Shown here piece by piece: positions 23,052 to 61,530 of a DNA stretch of 64,000 nucleotides. The notes beneath the pieces were generated by a model that saw nothing but the letters and a program-made list of their open reading frames with translations, made no database searches and was not told the origin of the DNA. The translations under genes and the position numbers were made by a program. The stretch's first letter is position 1. Each line of letters starts with the position of its first letter. This DNA is from Gavia stellata (taxonomy: Eukaryota; Chordata; Aves; Gaviiformes; Gaviidae): contig NC_082604.1 in NCBI RefSeq assembly GCF_030936135.1, forward strand, positions 1,924,501 to 1,988,500, written 5' to 3'.

Positions 23052-23690
23052 GACATGCACTGTTAGAGTAACACTGTGATCACCCTGGGGTGACTCTTAC
23101 TTTAGTTACTTTTCTAATACCTTATTTGAAAAGGCAGCAGGCACACAAATTTTCTTCTTTAGGTTATGAAGTAGTGGTTAAGTTGGTTTTATTCCTGATT
23201 TTTTGGAGATAGATAGTAACTCTCTTTGAAATTAGCTAATGCACCTTAAGTGCAAGTCAGAAAGATTGCTGTGACCTCGCCAAGGGAACGGTTAAGAACA
23301 AATGCTGTGAACGTCCATCGTCGAGATAGATGCTCGTACCTCGCAGCACACATGGACAAACAGGACTCTCACCTGGAGGGAGTGGTAACAGTTATGTTAG
23401 CTGACTTTATCTTCCCAAGGACAATGTGCTTAGCTACTGTTCCCTCAAGGAGAGTTTTCGTCTGTTGCTGGAATATCTACAATCTACTTGATTCCTAAAA
23501 CTGGATTTGTGATGACCATAGAAAGAAAACATTTACCATCTTTTGATTTGTAACAAATCCATAGTGAAGCCCCCGTCGTTGGGGTTGTTTTGTTGTTTTG
23601 TTTGTTTTCTGTATCCAGGGAGTTATCTAATGTGAAAAGAGAAGTATTTATTTCTTTTTATTAAAATAAATATGTAAATTATATAAAGAG
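23052..23690 (+). other. SENP2: SENP2 3' UTR
   Basis: Non-coding tail between the stop and the poly(A) signal. It is A/T-rich toward its end, with tatttattt-like AU elements near 23,645. The end is estimated as ~20 bases beyond the signal at 23,665. Confidence 0.75.
23665..23670 (+). terminator. SENP2: Poly(A) signal AATAAA of SENP2
   Basis: Canonical hexamer in ttaaaataaatatgtaaatt, 614 bases after the SENP2 stop and the first good signal downstream. Cleavage is expected near 23,685-23,695. Confidence 0.8.
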
Positions 23691-23798
23691 CCTTACTGGA
23701 ATGAAACTCTACCTGGTAATGAAATAGAGTGGGTTTTTTTATATAATGGAAAAAAAAAAGGTCGGACATAATCAATGTCGGTTTTAGCTCACTTACAG

Positions 23799-23959
23799 TC
23801 TACGAGGAGGATGACTCTAGCCAGGATGAGTATCAGAGCACAAAAGCCTCTAAGTGGCTGTCGCAAAATCCTGAAGGGACCATCGGGATGTCGTTCAGCA
23901 GCGAGATGAGCAAGGACAGTCCCGGTAATACTGAAGAAGGAGATCTCTCTTTAGGGTAA
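23799..23959 (+). other. Unassigned exon-like open frame downstream of SENP2
   Basis: A cttacag acceptor-like site precedes 52 codons that read YEEDDSSQDEYQSTKASKWL at the start and end in GDLSLG and TAA. The frame is also open upstream to 23,747 but has no early ATG. The peptide is acidic and Ser-rich, like a disordered C-terminal tail. It lies ~110 bases past the likely SENP2 cleavage site. It needs one base from an upstream exon, so it does not continue SENP2 exon 16 (phase 0) in this frame. I do not recognise the protein. It could be an alternative or unrelated terminal exon, a relic, or chance. Confidence 0.4.
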
Positions 23960-26900
23960 CTCACGAGACTTCTCAGTAAGACAAACAAAGCCTGTGTGCG
24001 CGGCTTGGTGAACAGGGGCTGTCCAGTACTGTAATTTCTTTAAGGCTAATACGGGTGTCTCCACGCGGTATTACGGTGTACTGCTGTGGAAGGGGCATTA
24101 AATGTGCTCGCACCGATGTGCCGGGCTACAGACACGTGTCCTGCCAGCTTTGGTGGTGTTGCTGGAAGGCATTACTGCTTTATTGGCCCTCTACCATGCG
24201 TACTGCCTCCACGCGGCTGCCAAACGGAGAGCCTGTGTGAATTCTCACTCTGGTACTGTCAGTCTGAGCTGGATTAGTTTAAACATGGTGTTTCCCCCTT
24301 TCTTTCTTTTTTTTTTGTTTTTCATTTAGCTTACACTCCAGAACTGGAGTGGGGTCTCAGGTCTTCCATTTACTATTGCAGAGGAAAGATTGCCCCGTAG
24401 CTGGTTTGGAAGTGACACGGTCGAATGCCTGTATAAATAACCGTGTCCGATTGTTTCTGTAATGGTGTGGTTACCACAATGTAAGGTGATTCCTGCCTGG
24501 GGATGAGGTATCTCCTCTTCACACCTCTGGGGGGAAAGATGGTGGGTTTGGGGCCATCCTCTCCGTCATTGTGGGTTCGATCAGCCTTCAGGGTGCTGCT
24601 TCTGGCCTGGGAAAGCTGATAAGGTGATTTATCTGTGTTGCAGGTCAGCAGCTGCATCAGTCTTTGCTTTCAAACTGATTAGCCTAATCCCTCACAAAAT
24701 CAGAGGAGCTTCTCCAACGAGAGAGCTATTACAAAGGCAATCTGTCGTGCTTTGTCCTTACGTGAGATACTTAATCTTCCCCGGATCCCTCAGGACTTGA
24801 AAGATTTTAGCCGTTTATTAACGCTAGGACCCAGGAGCTGAATGCTTTAAGTGTCCTTTCCCCTTTGCTTTGGTTTTCGCCGTTTGGGGGATGCGATTTT
24901 TGAGGCTGACCCTGCGGTCTGCTGATGACAAAAGCAGAATTTTTCTTTTGAAGGGAAAAAAAAAACACCCAACCCCTGTGGAGGGGCTAGTGGTGTAAGG
25001 ACGCTTTCCAGGTCCTCCTTCTACATGCCCCTTAAGCAGAGGGGGCTCGGACGGTAGATGGAAGGAGCAGGGTGCTGCTGCTGTGAACAGCTTACCTAGA
25101 CGCACAAACAGCCGGTGCCTTCCCCGTCTTCTACACAAACCAAAATGCGCTTCCATGGTGTAAACCCCTTAGGGGATACCTGCGCTGGTCACTGCTGGTC
25201 ACCTAGATGTGCCTGCGGGGTTGTGGCTGCGGAAAGCCTCCGTGTACAAGATGGTGGGGAAATTGTACAGGTACCAGTCGCTGTCCCCTCTGTCTGCGAG
25301 GTCAGCGCAGGGGCTCTGGCCCTTCAGCTGGGGCTCGGTTCCTTATGCCCCTATAATGTGCTCTGAGAACACCCTATGGAGAGAAACAGGCTGTTAAGAT
25401 TCGTGCTTTGGATGAAGGGTTGGGTGCAGGATCCGGACCTCACTACTTATTAATGGGCTTTTGGAGGTGATGAGCTTGCGCTTTCCCTGCTGAGGGGAGA
25501 ACACGTGTGTGTACAGCGGGAGTAATGCCGCGGCCCCCAGCTGCTTGCCCTGGGCGGAGGGGGATGCTCGTCATCCGGCTTCGCACACTTCTGATGCCGT
25601 CTGCCCCGTGACGTCGTCCTTACTCACAGGAAGGACGTGGGGGGGCTCAGACAGCGAGTCTGGGTCACACCAAACCTTACGGTGCTGGTGAGCGTGGGTC
25701 TGCCTGGGGGTAGGAGCCGAGTCATTCCTCCCAGCCTGGGGCTGGGGATGGTGGGGTGACGGCAAACACGAAAAAACTGATGCTCTTTTCTTTGGGAGGG
25801 CTTGTGTGTAGGTGAGGAAAAGACTTTTTTTTTTTTTTTTTGGTTCCCTGTACCCTTCCAAAGCACGTGGGCAGAACAAGTGACACGGCGTGGTGCTCTG
25901 AGGTGTTACACCCAGTGGCACCAGAGTCTGCCCTCCCCATGGGTCACCTCTCCCGTGGCACTGTGTGCCTGGTGGGTGGGAGGGAAGGAGCACAGCTCTG
26001 GGGGTCGTGGTGGGGGGAGTTCCCTCGGCGCCTCATCCATCAGCACCTGAGGCACAGACCTGTCCCTGCCACCATTTCACGCAAGGGATGACCAAGTCCC
26101 CTTTTTGGTCCTTCCCATGTTCGGTGTTGCCCTTCTGCCCACCCCGGAGGTGGCCTCCTCCCTGCTGCGGGCAAGCCCAGCTTTTGGCTACCTAAAGAAG
26201 CAGCCATGGCAGAGGTGGCGGGTGGGGGCACCAGAGCTTGCCAGCTACACAGGCGTAATTAGTGCGCCGTTAATAACTGCAGCAGTGCCATGGCATCCTT
26301 TGGGTTTTGGTAACTAACTGGGGAGAGGCCCGACCCCCCCCACCCCCCGCAGGGAGATGGCTTCGTGATGGCTTTCCCAAGGCAACCCGGTAAAGCTGGG
26401 CCTGGCAATGCCTGCAACCACCCCACCCCTCCCAAAAAAATACACACACACATCCCCCCAATCATCCACCCCTTCTTCCCCAGCGGCGCAGCTCCGGCTG
26501 CCCAGTGCCAGAGGCAGGGAAATGGGGTGGCCATGGGGGAACCCTCCCCTTCCAAGCTCAGCTTGGCTGTGACCACCGCAAGGCACACAAAAGAAAGCAA
26601 CGGATAGCAAGCTCAGGCTCTTGTTAGCTGGATATATTTCTCTTTTTTTTTTTTTGTTGGTGATGATGTTGGTGGGTTGGTTTTTCACAGAACGCTTTGC
26701 AGTAGAAGAAAACGTGGCTGCGCAGCCCCTGGGTCCGGCACTGGCACCGGCACTGCACCCCGGCACGCTGCTCCCGTCCCTCCTCTTGCCCGTCGGGTTT
26801 CACCGCTTTCATTTGTTGGGGTTTTTTTTTGTTTTCTTTCTACCATTTTTTCTCTTTTTTTTTTCTTTTTTTCTTTTTAAACATTTCTCAAGCTTTCTCC

Positions 26901-27004
26901 GAAGGAATGGCCACTGGCTCTCAGCTAGCAGAAGGAGACTACAGAAGAGCTCTGGGACACATGGGATGGTTTCCTTCTCCCGCCTCGCAGCTGACTTGGT
27001 CGAG
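23960..27004. other. Tail-to-tail intergenic interval SENP2 / IGF2BP2
   Basis: About 3 kb with no recognised gene. It contains a short hydrophobic plus-strand ORF (24,102-24,329) and, at 26,640-26,880, a long T/pyrimidine-rich tract on the plus strand. No canonical poly(A) signal was seen on the plus strand after the exon-like frame at 23,799. Confidence 0.6.
26635..26885. repeat. Pyrimidine-rich low-complexity tract
   Basis: Runs of T and CT (for example at 26,641-26,656 and 26,820-26,880), separated by ordinary sequence around 26,690-26,810. It lies just downstream of the predicted IGF2BP2 cleavage site, where it reads as A/purine on the gene strand. Confidence 0.7.
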
Positions 27005-28189
27005 ATCGTTTTCCAACTCGTTTTTTATTAAAAAAATAAAAAAATGCTCCAACTATCAGTTTTACAAGGCATACAAAATCTCTAAAAGGGAAACACAAGC
27101 GCAAGGTGCTGAGGTACGAAAACCTGAGGTAGTTTTTGTGTGTGTATGCATGTGTCACGTCAGGTTGTTTTGTTTTTTGATTTTAAAAAAATTTTGCTAG
27201 TTGATTTTTCCAGCCCTGGGCCGACAACCTCTTGTAAATCTGATTTTCCCCCCTTCCACTTTCCTCTCCTCTCCCTGCAACAGGGCTCCTTCCCCGAAGA
27301 CCCCTGCCCAAAGCGGGCAGGGCTGGCACTGCCCCTCGTTTTTCCGGGGCTGTCAGGGCCGAGCACGGCTGTGTCAGGCAGTGATGGAGAGAGAGAGGGG
27401 AGAGACGGACAGCTGGCAAGGGGGGACAGAATAGATGCACACCCCAGTTTTGGACTCTGTGAAGCAAAGAGGAAAGGGCGTGTAAAGGAGAGAGATTCCT
27501 CTTTTAGGAGACGGTATCCCTTCTGTTGGCTCATACAGGCACTGCTCTTCTCAAAGCCCTTAAGAAAGCGCTTTTTAACACTCATTTAGTGTATTATTCC
27601 CCCCCCCCCTTGCTGGCAATCCTACATCTCTGCTCTACTGTGCATTAGAGAACCAATGGACTAGCTCCTTTCCTTAAAACTCTAGAAAAGCCTGCTCTTG
27701 CTAAAAACAAACATCACCCTCCCCTGACCCCTCTGAAATTAAAAAAAAGAATTTAAAAAAAAAAAATTTCTTACAAAACTTAAAAATCGGCGTTAGTTCC
27801 ATTCTCGATATATTAATTCTAAAATTGATGAGCGCCGCGCTGTGCGCCGCAGCCCCCCCACGCCGGGTGAGCTCCTTCAGCCGTGCCTGGATGAAACGGG
27901 CGGCTTTTAGGAAATTAAAAATTAAAAATAATAAAAAAAATTCTCTCTCTCTGCCTATGTTAGTCCAACTAAAGGGATAGCGTCAGGAGGCCACGGAGTA
28001 ACGGGGAGGCTGTGGGATGGAGAGAGCCCTCCCCGTACCCCTCCACTGCGCATCCTCACAGCACCCCGGCCGCGGGGAGCGGGCTCGGGGTGGGGTCTTT
28101 GGTTTGCTCCCCTGACCTGCTGGGGGGTCCGGCGGCGGCGGCAGTGGGGTTACATTCATCAGGCGGTGCTGGCCGGCACGGCGGGAGCC
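27005..28189 (-). other. IGF2BP2: IGF2BP2 3' UTR (predicted extent)
   Basis: About 1.2 kb after the IGF2BP2 stop. On the gene strand it is A/U-rich with several T-runs (27,720-27,790 and 27,905-27,950). The end is set from the poly(A) signal at 27,024-27,029; longer forms reaching beyond this cannot be excluded. Confidence 0.65.
27024..27029 (-). terminator. IGF2BP2: Poly(A) signal AATAAA of IGF2BP2
   Basis: TTTATT on the plus strand, reading AATAAA on the minus strand in a ttttttaataaaaaac context. It is the first canonical hexamer I found downstream of the IGF2BP2 stop on its strand. Confidence 0.65.
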
Positions 28190-54061
<25,872 letters not shown>

Positions 54062-54299
54062 TTAGAGCCGTCACCCCCCAGCTCCCAGGGTTTGCCCAAG
54101 CTCCGGCTGTCCCGCTGGCAGATCCCGCTCTGTCCTCGCTGGAAACCTCTTGAGGAATTCCTTCAGGGAGAGAGGGAAACCGCCTCGCTCGGGAACCAAG
54201 GTAAAAAAACCCAATCAATAAATAAAAGCCTGTATTAAATGCGCTTTTTCGGAAAGCGCGAGTGCGCAAACCCGCCCCAACCGAGGTCCGGTTTGGCCG

Positions 54300-57200
54300 T
54301 CGCCACATGCGAGCCCGTCATCCAAAAGGCTTCCAGAAACGGCGAGGCGGTGCTCTGACATCCCGGCGCTGAGTTTTGCGTGTTCTCAGCCCGGTGGTAG
54401 ACGGCTGCTGGAGCTTTTGGGGCACGTGGCTCACAGGGGCTCCGCTGAAGGATGGCCTCAAGTGACCGAGAGTTAGTGTCGCCGCTGAGGGCTGGACGCT
54501 GCAGGTTAAACGACTTTTTTCTCTCTCTTCTTGAGAATACAAAGCCAAATCTTTACGGAAGCGCGTCCGGCCCGTGACCGGAGACTAAAATAAGGCGCAG
54601 AAGTAATACCGGCTGACAGGAGGGGACGGGTGTCCTTGGAGCGGAACGTTGTGCCCTAGGGCCAGTCGCCCTTTGCTGGGGGGGGCTGAAGGGCGGTCAT
54701 CGAATTCCCCAGATTTTAAGCTGCGCGGCGGGACAATTAAAAGCGACGCTCCCTTCTGCCGCGCTCCATCCCGCTGCCACCCTTCCCCTGTCATGCGGAG
54801 GTGCTGGATGGAGTAGGAATAGCAGTGACGGGTGCTTGATGCCACGCGTGTAGCAAAAATAGATGTGGTTGGACTGCGATGATGCAAAGCGAGAAGAATC
54901 CTTTCTCCTCCAATTTCTTCGTCTTTGCTTTCAGCGCGGCTCCTGCCGAGCTGCCGTTTAGCAGCGGGGCTGGGGGCTCCTCCACCCCCAGCACCTTTTT
55001 GGGGTGCTTTTAGGCTATAATGTGTTGATAATGTCCTTTTTAAAAAAGCTTACCCTCATTCAGGTCATTAATTCATCCTCGGTGACGAGCTATCAACAGT
55101 AACGGGGCAGGGAGCTGCCGTTTCATCGCATGAGCTCATTGCCACTGGGAAGCGGCCGGAGAAACCCAAGCGCCCACAGGTTGCCATACTCATTTTAGAC
55201 TCGTCGCTCAAGTCTTCTGCGGGAGCTGGAGGTAACGTAGGAAGTCTCCTGCAATTACCTGCGTGATCTCATCCCTCCTGCCCTCGATTTTTGGCTTTGC
55301 CGAAGGAGCTCAACAACCTTCTTCAGATGTTTTCCCAACCCGACGGAGCTGGTACAGAGCTTTGGTGGACCGTTTGTGGCCCGGATGAGATGGTCAAGGG
55401 AAGGATGTGCTTTGGGGAGGAAGACTTAAGAGCACCGATACAAAATAGCTGGCGAGGCAGCAAGAACACAGGGCAAGCTCAGGGTAAACGGTCTCAAAGG
55501 TGGTGCAGGACCCAGCAGGAAAGGCAGGTCTTCTTCTAAGGGCAGCCCCGCAGGTGGGACGTACAGCGAGATCGTCCCTCTCTGAAAAGAGATGCTGACA
55601 TGGAACGAGTCTGGGAGGCGGCGGCGAGACTGAGAAGAAGAGGAAAAAAACCGTGAGAGCGAGGGAAGGTTGAAGGAGGGTTTGTTTTGTCTGGAGGAGG
55701 ACAAGATAACGGGCTCAAGTGTGTGAAGGGCTGCTTTGAAAAGGCAGGAGAAATTAGGAAAAAAAACTGAGTCTTGGGTGGATCAGACTCGGGAAGAGAA
55801 GGAGGTGGTGCCATTCCTTGGCTGGAGGTTTTGGGAGGAGGTAGGACAAACATCTGGGACCACCACATCCACCGCGGTGCTGGGGGCTGACCCGAGGGAT
55901 TCCTGAGTCTCCTCCAAGCTCAGGATAAATGGATTGACCCACAACTCCTTTATCCGGAGCCTTTGGTATGCCTGTCTCACAGCAGGCAGGTTGAGATCCA
56001 TCAGGTTTCATCGCCCTTTTCTGATGGACTGGACTTACTGGGACCTGCAGTCAGGGCACTGGTTGGGCTCCTGTTAACGGATGCTTTTGGGGGGGCCTGG
56101 CTGGGGCTGCGCTGGGGCATCCCTGTTGGGATCCCTCCTCGGATCCCGCAGCTGGAGCATCCATCCCCAGAGGGTGTTGGGAACGGGACAGAGAAAGGGA
56201 CAGCGTGGGGATGGCGGGTCCTGCCTCGAGCCAGCGGGAAGGGTACGGTGAAGCCATCAGTAGAGCGGCTCCAGAAGTTGCGGTGTGCTTGGCAGGGCTG
56301 GCAGCAAGCTGGACTTGGGGAAGATCCCGTGGGAGACATCCTCCATGAGCCATCCCTTGTTGTGGCCAGGGATCAGAGAAGCGCAGGCATCTCCCGCGGC
56401 TGGGGGTGATGCGAACACAGCGATGGAAAAAAACATCTGGCTGTGGTCCGGCCAGATCTCTTGGTCAAACCCAGGCGGGTGAAGAGCGTGGCTTTTCTGC
56501 CAGCAGACGAGAAAATCACACGCCTGCTTCTCGCAGCCGAATACGGCAGGGTTATAGCTGCCGGCGCACGCCCCAGGGGTGGATAAATGGGCTGTGCAAT
56601 GGGAGGAAAATTGGCCGGACCACCCACGTGCCGTGCTCCCCAGGGGCTGCATTAATCCAGCAGCTAAAGCCCAGCTACGCGGCTCAGGAGGAACCTGCCT
56701 CGTCTCTCTGACCTGCCCATTTTCCCTGAATCCTTAAGGATGTTTTTTGTCGTGCGGGAGAAACCTCGGCAGAGCTTTGCCCCATCCCTGCCAGTCCCAG
56801 CTGGGTTTTGGCAGCGAGATGGGATGCAGCCGCTCGTCACTGTGCAGGGATGCACCTCTGGTTGGGGACGAGACTTAGCGGGAGAGGCAGTACTAAAAAA
56901 TAAAAGCCCCAAATAAACCCTCTCCTATAAAACAACTACAAATTAAATCTGTTTCCTTTACAAAAGGACTTATTTTTTTCCTTCTGACGAAGTCACAGAT
57001 GTGACCTCGTGTGCCACCACGTGCTGCAAGAGGGATCGGCGTGCGCTGGCAGAGCGGCTCCCGCCTGCCGTCCATCCCTGCGTGCTAGGGACGAGGCACC
57101 GCGAGACTGCAGTAAACCCCAAATTTAACTCTCATATAGCGCCGAGGAACTTTCTTGCAAGTCTCTTTTGGCTTTTAGAAACCTCCTAGCAAGAAAACCG

Positions 57201-60200
57201 AGCAGCTGCTGCGGAGATGCGGGAAAAGCATCGCAGAACTGGCTGCAGGCAGCAGTGCTGAGCACTGAGGCAGCCCACCTCGGTAGGGTGAGATTATCCA
57301 TCACCAACAGCGTAGTTGAGAAAATAATTCAGAATTTGGTTGACGAACGCTTCGGTACTTTTCAAGCCACGGGGCAATCGTTTTGCTCATCGTTTGCTAG
57401 GACACGAGTGAAAATCTACTAACTACTAACAGAATTTTGGAAGCTTTTCAGGTCGTCGGCCCTTAAAACTTGGGAACGGTGAGACGCAGGGCAACTAGCG
57501 TGGCCGGGTAGTTGAATTAATAACTGGGTCTCCATTAATTACACCTCTACAGGGGCTGAGCGCGACTGAAAAATAACTCTTCACGTTTTTAATGATGGGA
57601 ACGATGGGCAGGGACTGTCAGTAGTGATGTACCAACAGCTCCTTCCCAACAGGCTGAACGTTTTGCTGACTCTCCTAAGGGAATCTTGAAGGTACGGATG
57701 TCCAGGACCAAGGTGATCGAGCAAAGGGCAGGTGCCAGAGGTGGACACCCGGGAGAGCCCTGCGGAGCCATACCCATCATATTGAAGCAGGAAAAAGAAA
57801 GGATCAGCTTCTCTCGGCTCTGAAAGCAGCTCCGCTGGGGCGGGAGTACCTGCCTTTCGTGTGATTGAATCGCTGGAACTGAAATGTGAACGACGAAAGA
57901 AATTATTTGAACTCAAATTAAGGAGTTACTACAGAAAAAAGGATTTTTAGGAACTCATGAGGGTCAGCAGCGAGCTGCAAGCTGCTGCACTACTTGTGCA
58001 AGGGGTGCCAGGAGTGTCACAGCTCTGTGCTCTCCCTTTGGTCTCCATTCCCCATGCTCAGCTGGACCCAGATGCACTTAAGACCCAGTTTCAAGTTAAT
58101 TTGTGCTTGTAAACCACCTTACGAGTTGCTTTTAATAATGTTTTTCTGAATATACTAAACCCACGACTACCCTTGACGGTATCAACCCTTACGTGCCGAT
58201 GCTCAGCAGCTCCCTCGAGCTACGTCACCCCCCCACGGGGACCCTCCTCGTGCCCAGGGGACCGGGGAGATGCTGCAGGGCTGCGCAGGGACTGGAGCAT
58301 CTCTCACAGCGGGAGAGGCACAGACTGACCTGGAGGAAACCCCACCTGCGCACGATGCAAACATCGCCCGGTTTCCTTCCCCCCCGCCACACGCTTTTAA
58401 AGGTTTTTTTTTTTAATGTGTCCTGCACTTGATGGGAAAGCGGGTCGGCAAAGGGCACAGCATGTCACATGCACCCCAGCAGATGCGGCGTTCGCAGCAG
58501 CGGCGGCAGAGGACGCGTCCCTGCTGCTGGTGGGATTTCTGCCCAAGTTCAGGGTACGCTTTTCCCCCCTCCCCTGACGATGAATCTCCGCGTTACACGC
58601 TGGCAGAGCATCAGGACATCCAGCAGTGATTCAGACGCGGTTTTGAAGCGCGTCACATACCACAGCAATCTGTCATTCCCGTGTAACAGGGCAACATGAC
58701 ACACGCCGGGGAGCATCTGACCAGGGGCTCTTTCTGGACTGACCGGGAGTGATTCAGCGGCAGGAAACACCCGGACTAAAGGCTCTCCCCACTGCAAGGC
58801 TACGGCAGCGCCGGGGCCGAGGCTTTCCCAAACCCCAGGAACAGCTTTAAAATGGATTTTAGGGTGCACCTCAGCACGCCGCCTCCCACCGACACGACAT
58901 CCCCGTTTCCTTTCGTACCCTCTGCGGGGGAAAAGCTTGCTTTCATCTGGCCCAGGACACGGCTCCGCTGCGGATCCCAGCCTTACCAGAAGAACCAGGT
59001 ATCACCGTGCGGGGAAGGAGTGGGAGGATGCTCTTCCGGCAGCCACAAGCCATCGGATGAATTCAGCTGCCGGGAACTGCACCACGAATTGCGAAATCCT
59101 CATTTTACTACAACATAAAGACGCTTAACCGAAGGACACATGTTCTCCACTCCGCGTTTGTCAACCCCTGCCGAGTGATTCAAAGGAAGCGTAAGACCGT
59201 GACTAAGAAAAGGCGCTCAAAAGAACGAAGACACTGCCCGCTCTGCGGAGGAGAAAGGTCAGCTCTGGCGGGTGGGACTCCCACCTTCCCGGGAACACTC
59301 CCGCACATGTCCGTATGGCGAACATACGCACATGTCCGTATGGCGTATGGCCCCACAGCAGGCAGGGACCTGGTGCAGGGTTTGGGGTGCTCTCGGCACT
59401 GGAGCAGCACTACACGCTCTGGGGAACGTGTAAATGGGAGCACCAGCTGGGCCCTGGACGGGGTGTTACTGCTGATACAGTTAAAAATAATCACTGCTGA
59501 AATCCTGTTGTCCATTCCGGACAATAAAAACAGCTATGGATTTAAAAGCATATTTGTAAAAACCTTCCTAGGATGCCTGGTGTGCTGCCGTCAGCCTCTC
59601 CAGGCAGGTAGGGCTTATTTCTTCAGTCTCTCGCTTCATGCGACTGCGCATCATTTGCCAAACTGCGTCGGAGAGCAAAAGGGGAAAGCATTTTCTTCCC
59701 CACATCTGTACACAGCTTAAGTTTTTGAGTCAGGAAATGAGTATACTGCTATTTCTACACAAAAAAGACTCTCACTATAAAGGAAGGTGGAAAGCTCCAT
59801 GCATCTCCTCCAACGCAAGATCAGAAAATAATTAGATCATAGATCTAACTGCACAGATTTACCATGCGGTATGACAGAAACACTATGTAGTGTTTGCTCA
59901 CGATCTTTTAAATCTGATAGAGAACTCAATAGCTGAAAACCAAAATAAGTGATTCAGTGCTGGTTTTAAAAGTGAGAAATGGACTTCAGAAGTACTTAAC
60001 GAAGAGCCTCAAATGCAGTTTATCCTTCACAGGACAGCAAAGGACTGGTTGTTCCTGAAAAAAATGGGACATCACTCAGACACCGTGCAAGTGTTTGCCC
60101 TGGGATTACCTCTGAGTTTTTTGTTAGGCAACAGGACTATTACAGTAGTTCCCACTGAGTAAAAATTTGGGGACTAAACAGGCTTCCCACTGAAATCCCA

Positions 60201-61530
60201 ACCCGCAATGGCTTTGGTAGCACTTCTCTTTACAGCCAAGTGCCATCGCAGCAGCTCACGTGGCTGTGTTTTGAACTAACAGAAGGAAGACCGCAGGGGC
60301 AGGCTCCTGATCCCTTCCTCCTCCGGTGCAAGCCCCTGGAAGTTGCTGTAGGAAAGCCTTCAGCTCAGTAGTGCCTCAGAGAACCAACCCAGGACAAGTG
60401 CGAGATGGTGCTCAGAAAGAAATCAGCGTTTTGTTACCACATAAACCCATGGGTTCCTCAACCTGTGGAACACCATGTGCCATCCTGCTCCTTCCTTCCA
60501 ACTCCCTCCAAAAGAACATAGAGCACAATCAGAAATGATTCAAGTTAAGAGTAAAGTTACTGAAAACTTCCACATAAAGATGTAACTAGATCTGAAAACG
60601 ACAGTAAGACAAGAGGTGATGGAGGCCGGTGTTAGAAATGGCACAGAAATGCACACAGAGCGGCTCTCTGTTCTGTTCCCATGCAGGAACGGGGGAAATC
60701 GTCAAATAAAGGTCAAGAGGCTGCAGGTCCACAGGGTCCTGTAACTGCTCTTAGTCCATGAAAAAAGTGTGGAAATTGCTACACAGGAAAAAAAAAACAG
60801 TAGAGGAGCTTGTGTTCAAAAGCCGAGAGAAGAGTGGCAGACGTAGCCTAGTGTCTCACTGCTCTTGTTTTCTGGGTCCTCCATGCTGGGTCACCAGGGG
60901 AGCTGTGAGAGGAGGCTGAGGGAAGTTCTAGTCCGACAAAAATACTTTCAAATCTTGCACAGAATTTTCCTGTGTGTGGATTCATGTAAGTCCATGAATC
61001 CAAGTAGGCAAAACAGTACTATAGGGGCAGGAAAGCATTGTTTGAGAGTTACATTGCATTTTAGCCGCACATGTACTCTTGAAAAGCAGGACGATCATCA
61101 GCGAAAAAATAAGACAAATCAAAGTAGTCTAAATGTTATTTCATTGCCCTCTTGAAGTGTATGGTTATCTGCACCCACTGAAGCCCTCTCCTTATTTAAA
61201 GGTCTACATGTTAACAGGAGATGATCTGCTAACAGCTCCGCCAGCACAAAGCTCAACAGCATTACCCAGAGTTGATCTCAAGTCTTGCTCCACGTGTGCG
61301 GTGCTGCTGAATGACGTTTCCTGCTCCTGCTGCCGTAGTTTGGACACGGACTTCTCCGAGCACTGGGTTTACACACCTGAAGGTATTACCTTTAGAGAAC
61401 AGCTACCCAGCAACACAAAATTAGGGTGAATTTTACTTCTGGGCTTTAAACGTTATTCCAGAATACATAGCGTAAGTGTTGTAGTCCCTTTTCAACCCAT
61501 AACTCATACTCGGCAAAAAGTAAGTAGGAA
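54300..61530. other. Intergenic region IGF2BP2 - TRA2B
   Basis: 7.2 kb with GC content falling away from the island. I recognise no protein domain, RNA gene or transposon. Short ORFs, the longest 181 codons at 59,175-59,720, lack homology I can see. A two-copy 25-bp repeat lies at 59,302-59,345. Confidence 0.6.
59302..59345. repeat. Two-copy 25-bp direct repeat with inverted arms
   Basis: Identical 19-mers (cgcacatgtccgtatggcg) at 59,302-59,320 and 59,327-59,345. Arms catacg and cgtatg flank the centre of the second copy. Confidence 0.9.

Noticed and set aside
24560-24600. tRNA-like ggttcgatc motif
   Set aside because: No matching stems or anticodon arm around it.
55963-56409. 148-codon plus-strand ORF in the IGF2BP2-TRA2B gap
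   Set aside because: Low-complexity Gly/Pro-rich peptide with no recognisable family and overlapping ORFs on the other strand; treated as chance.
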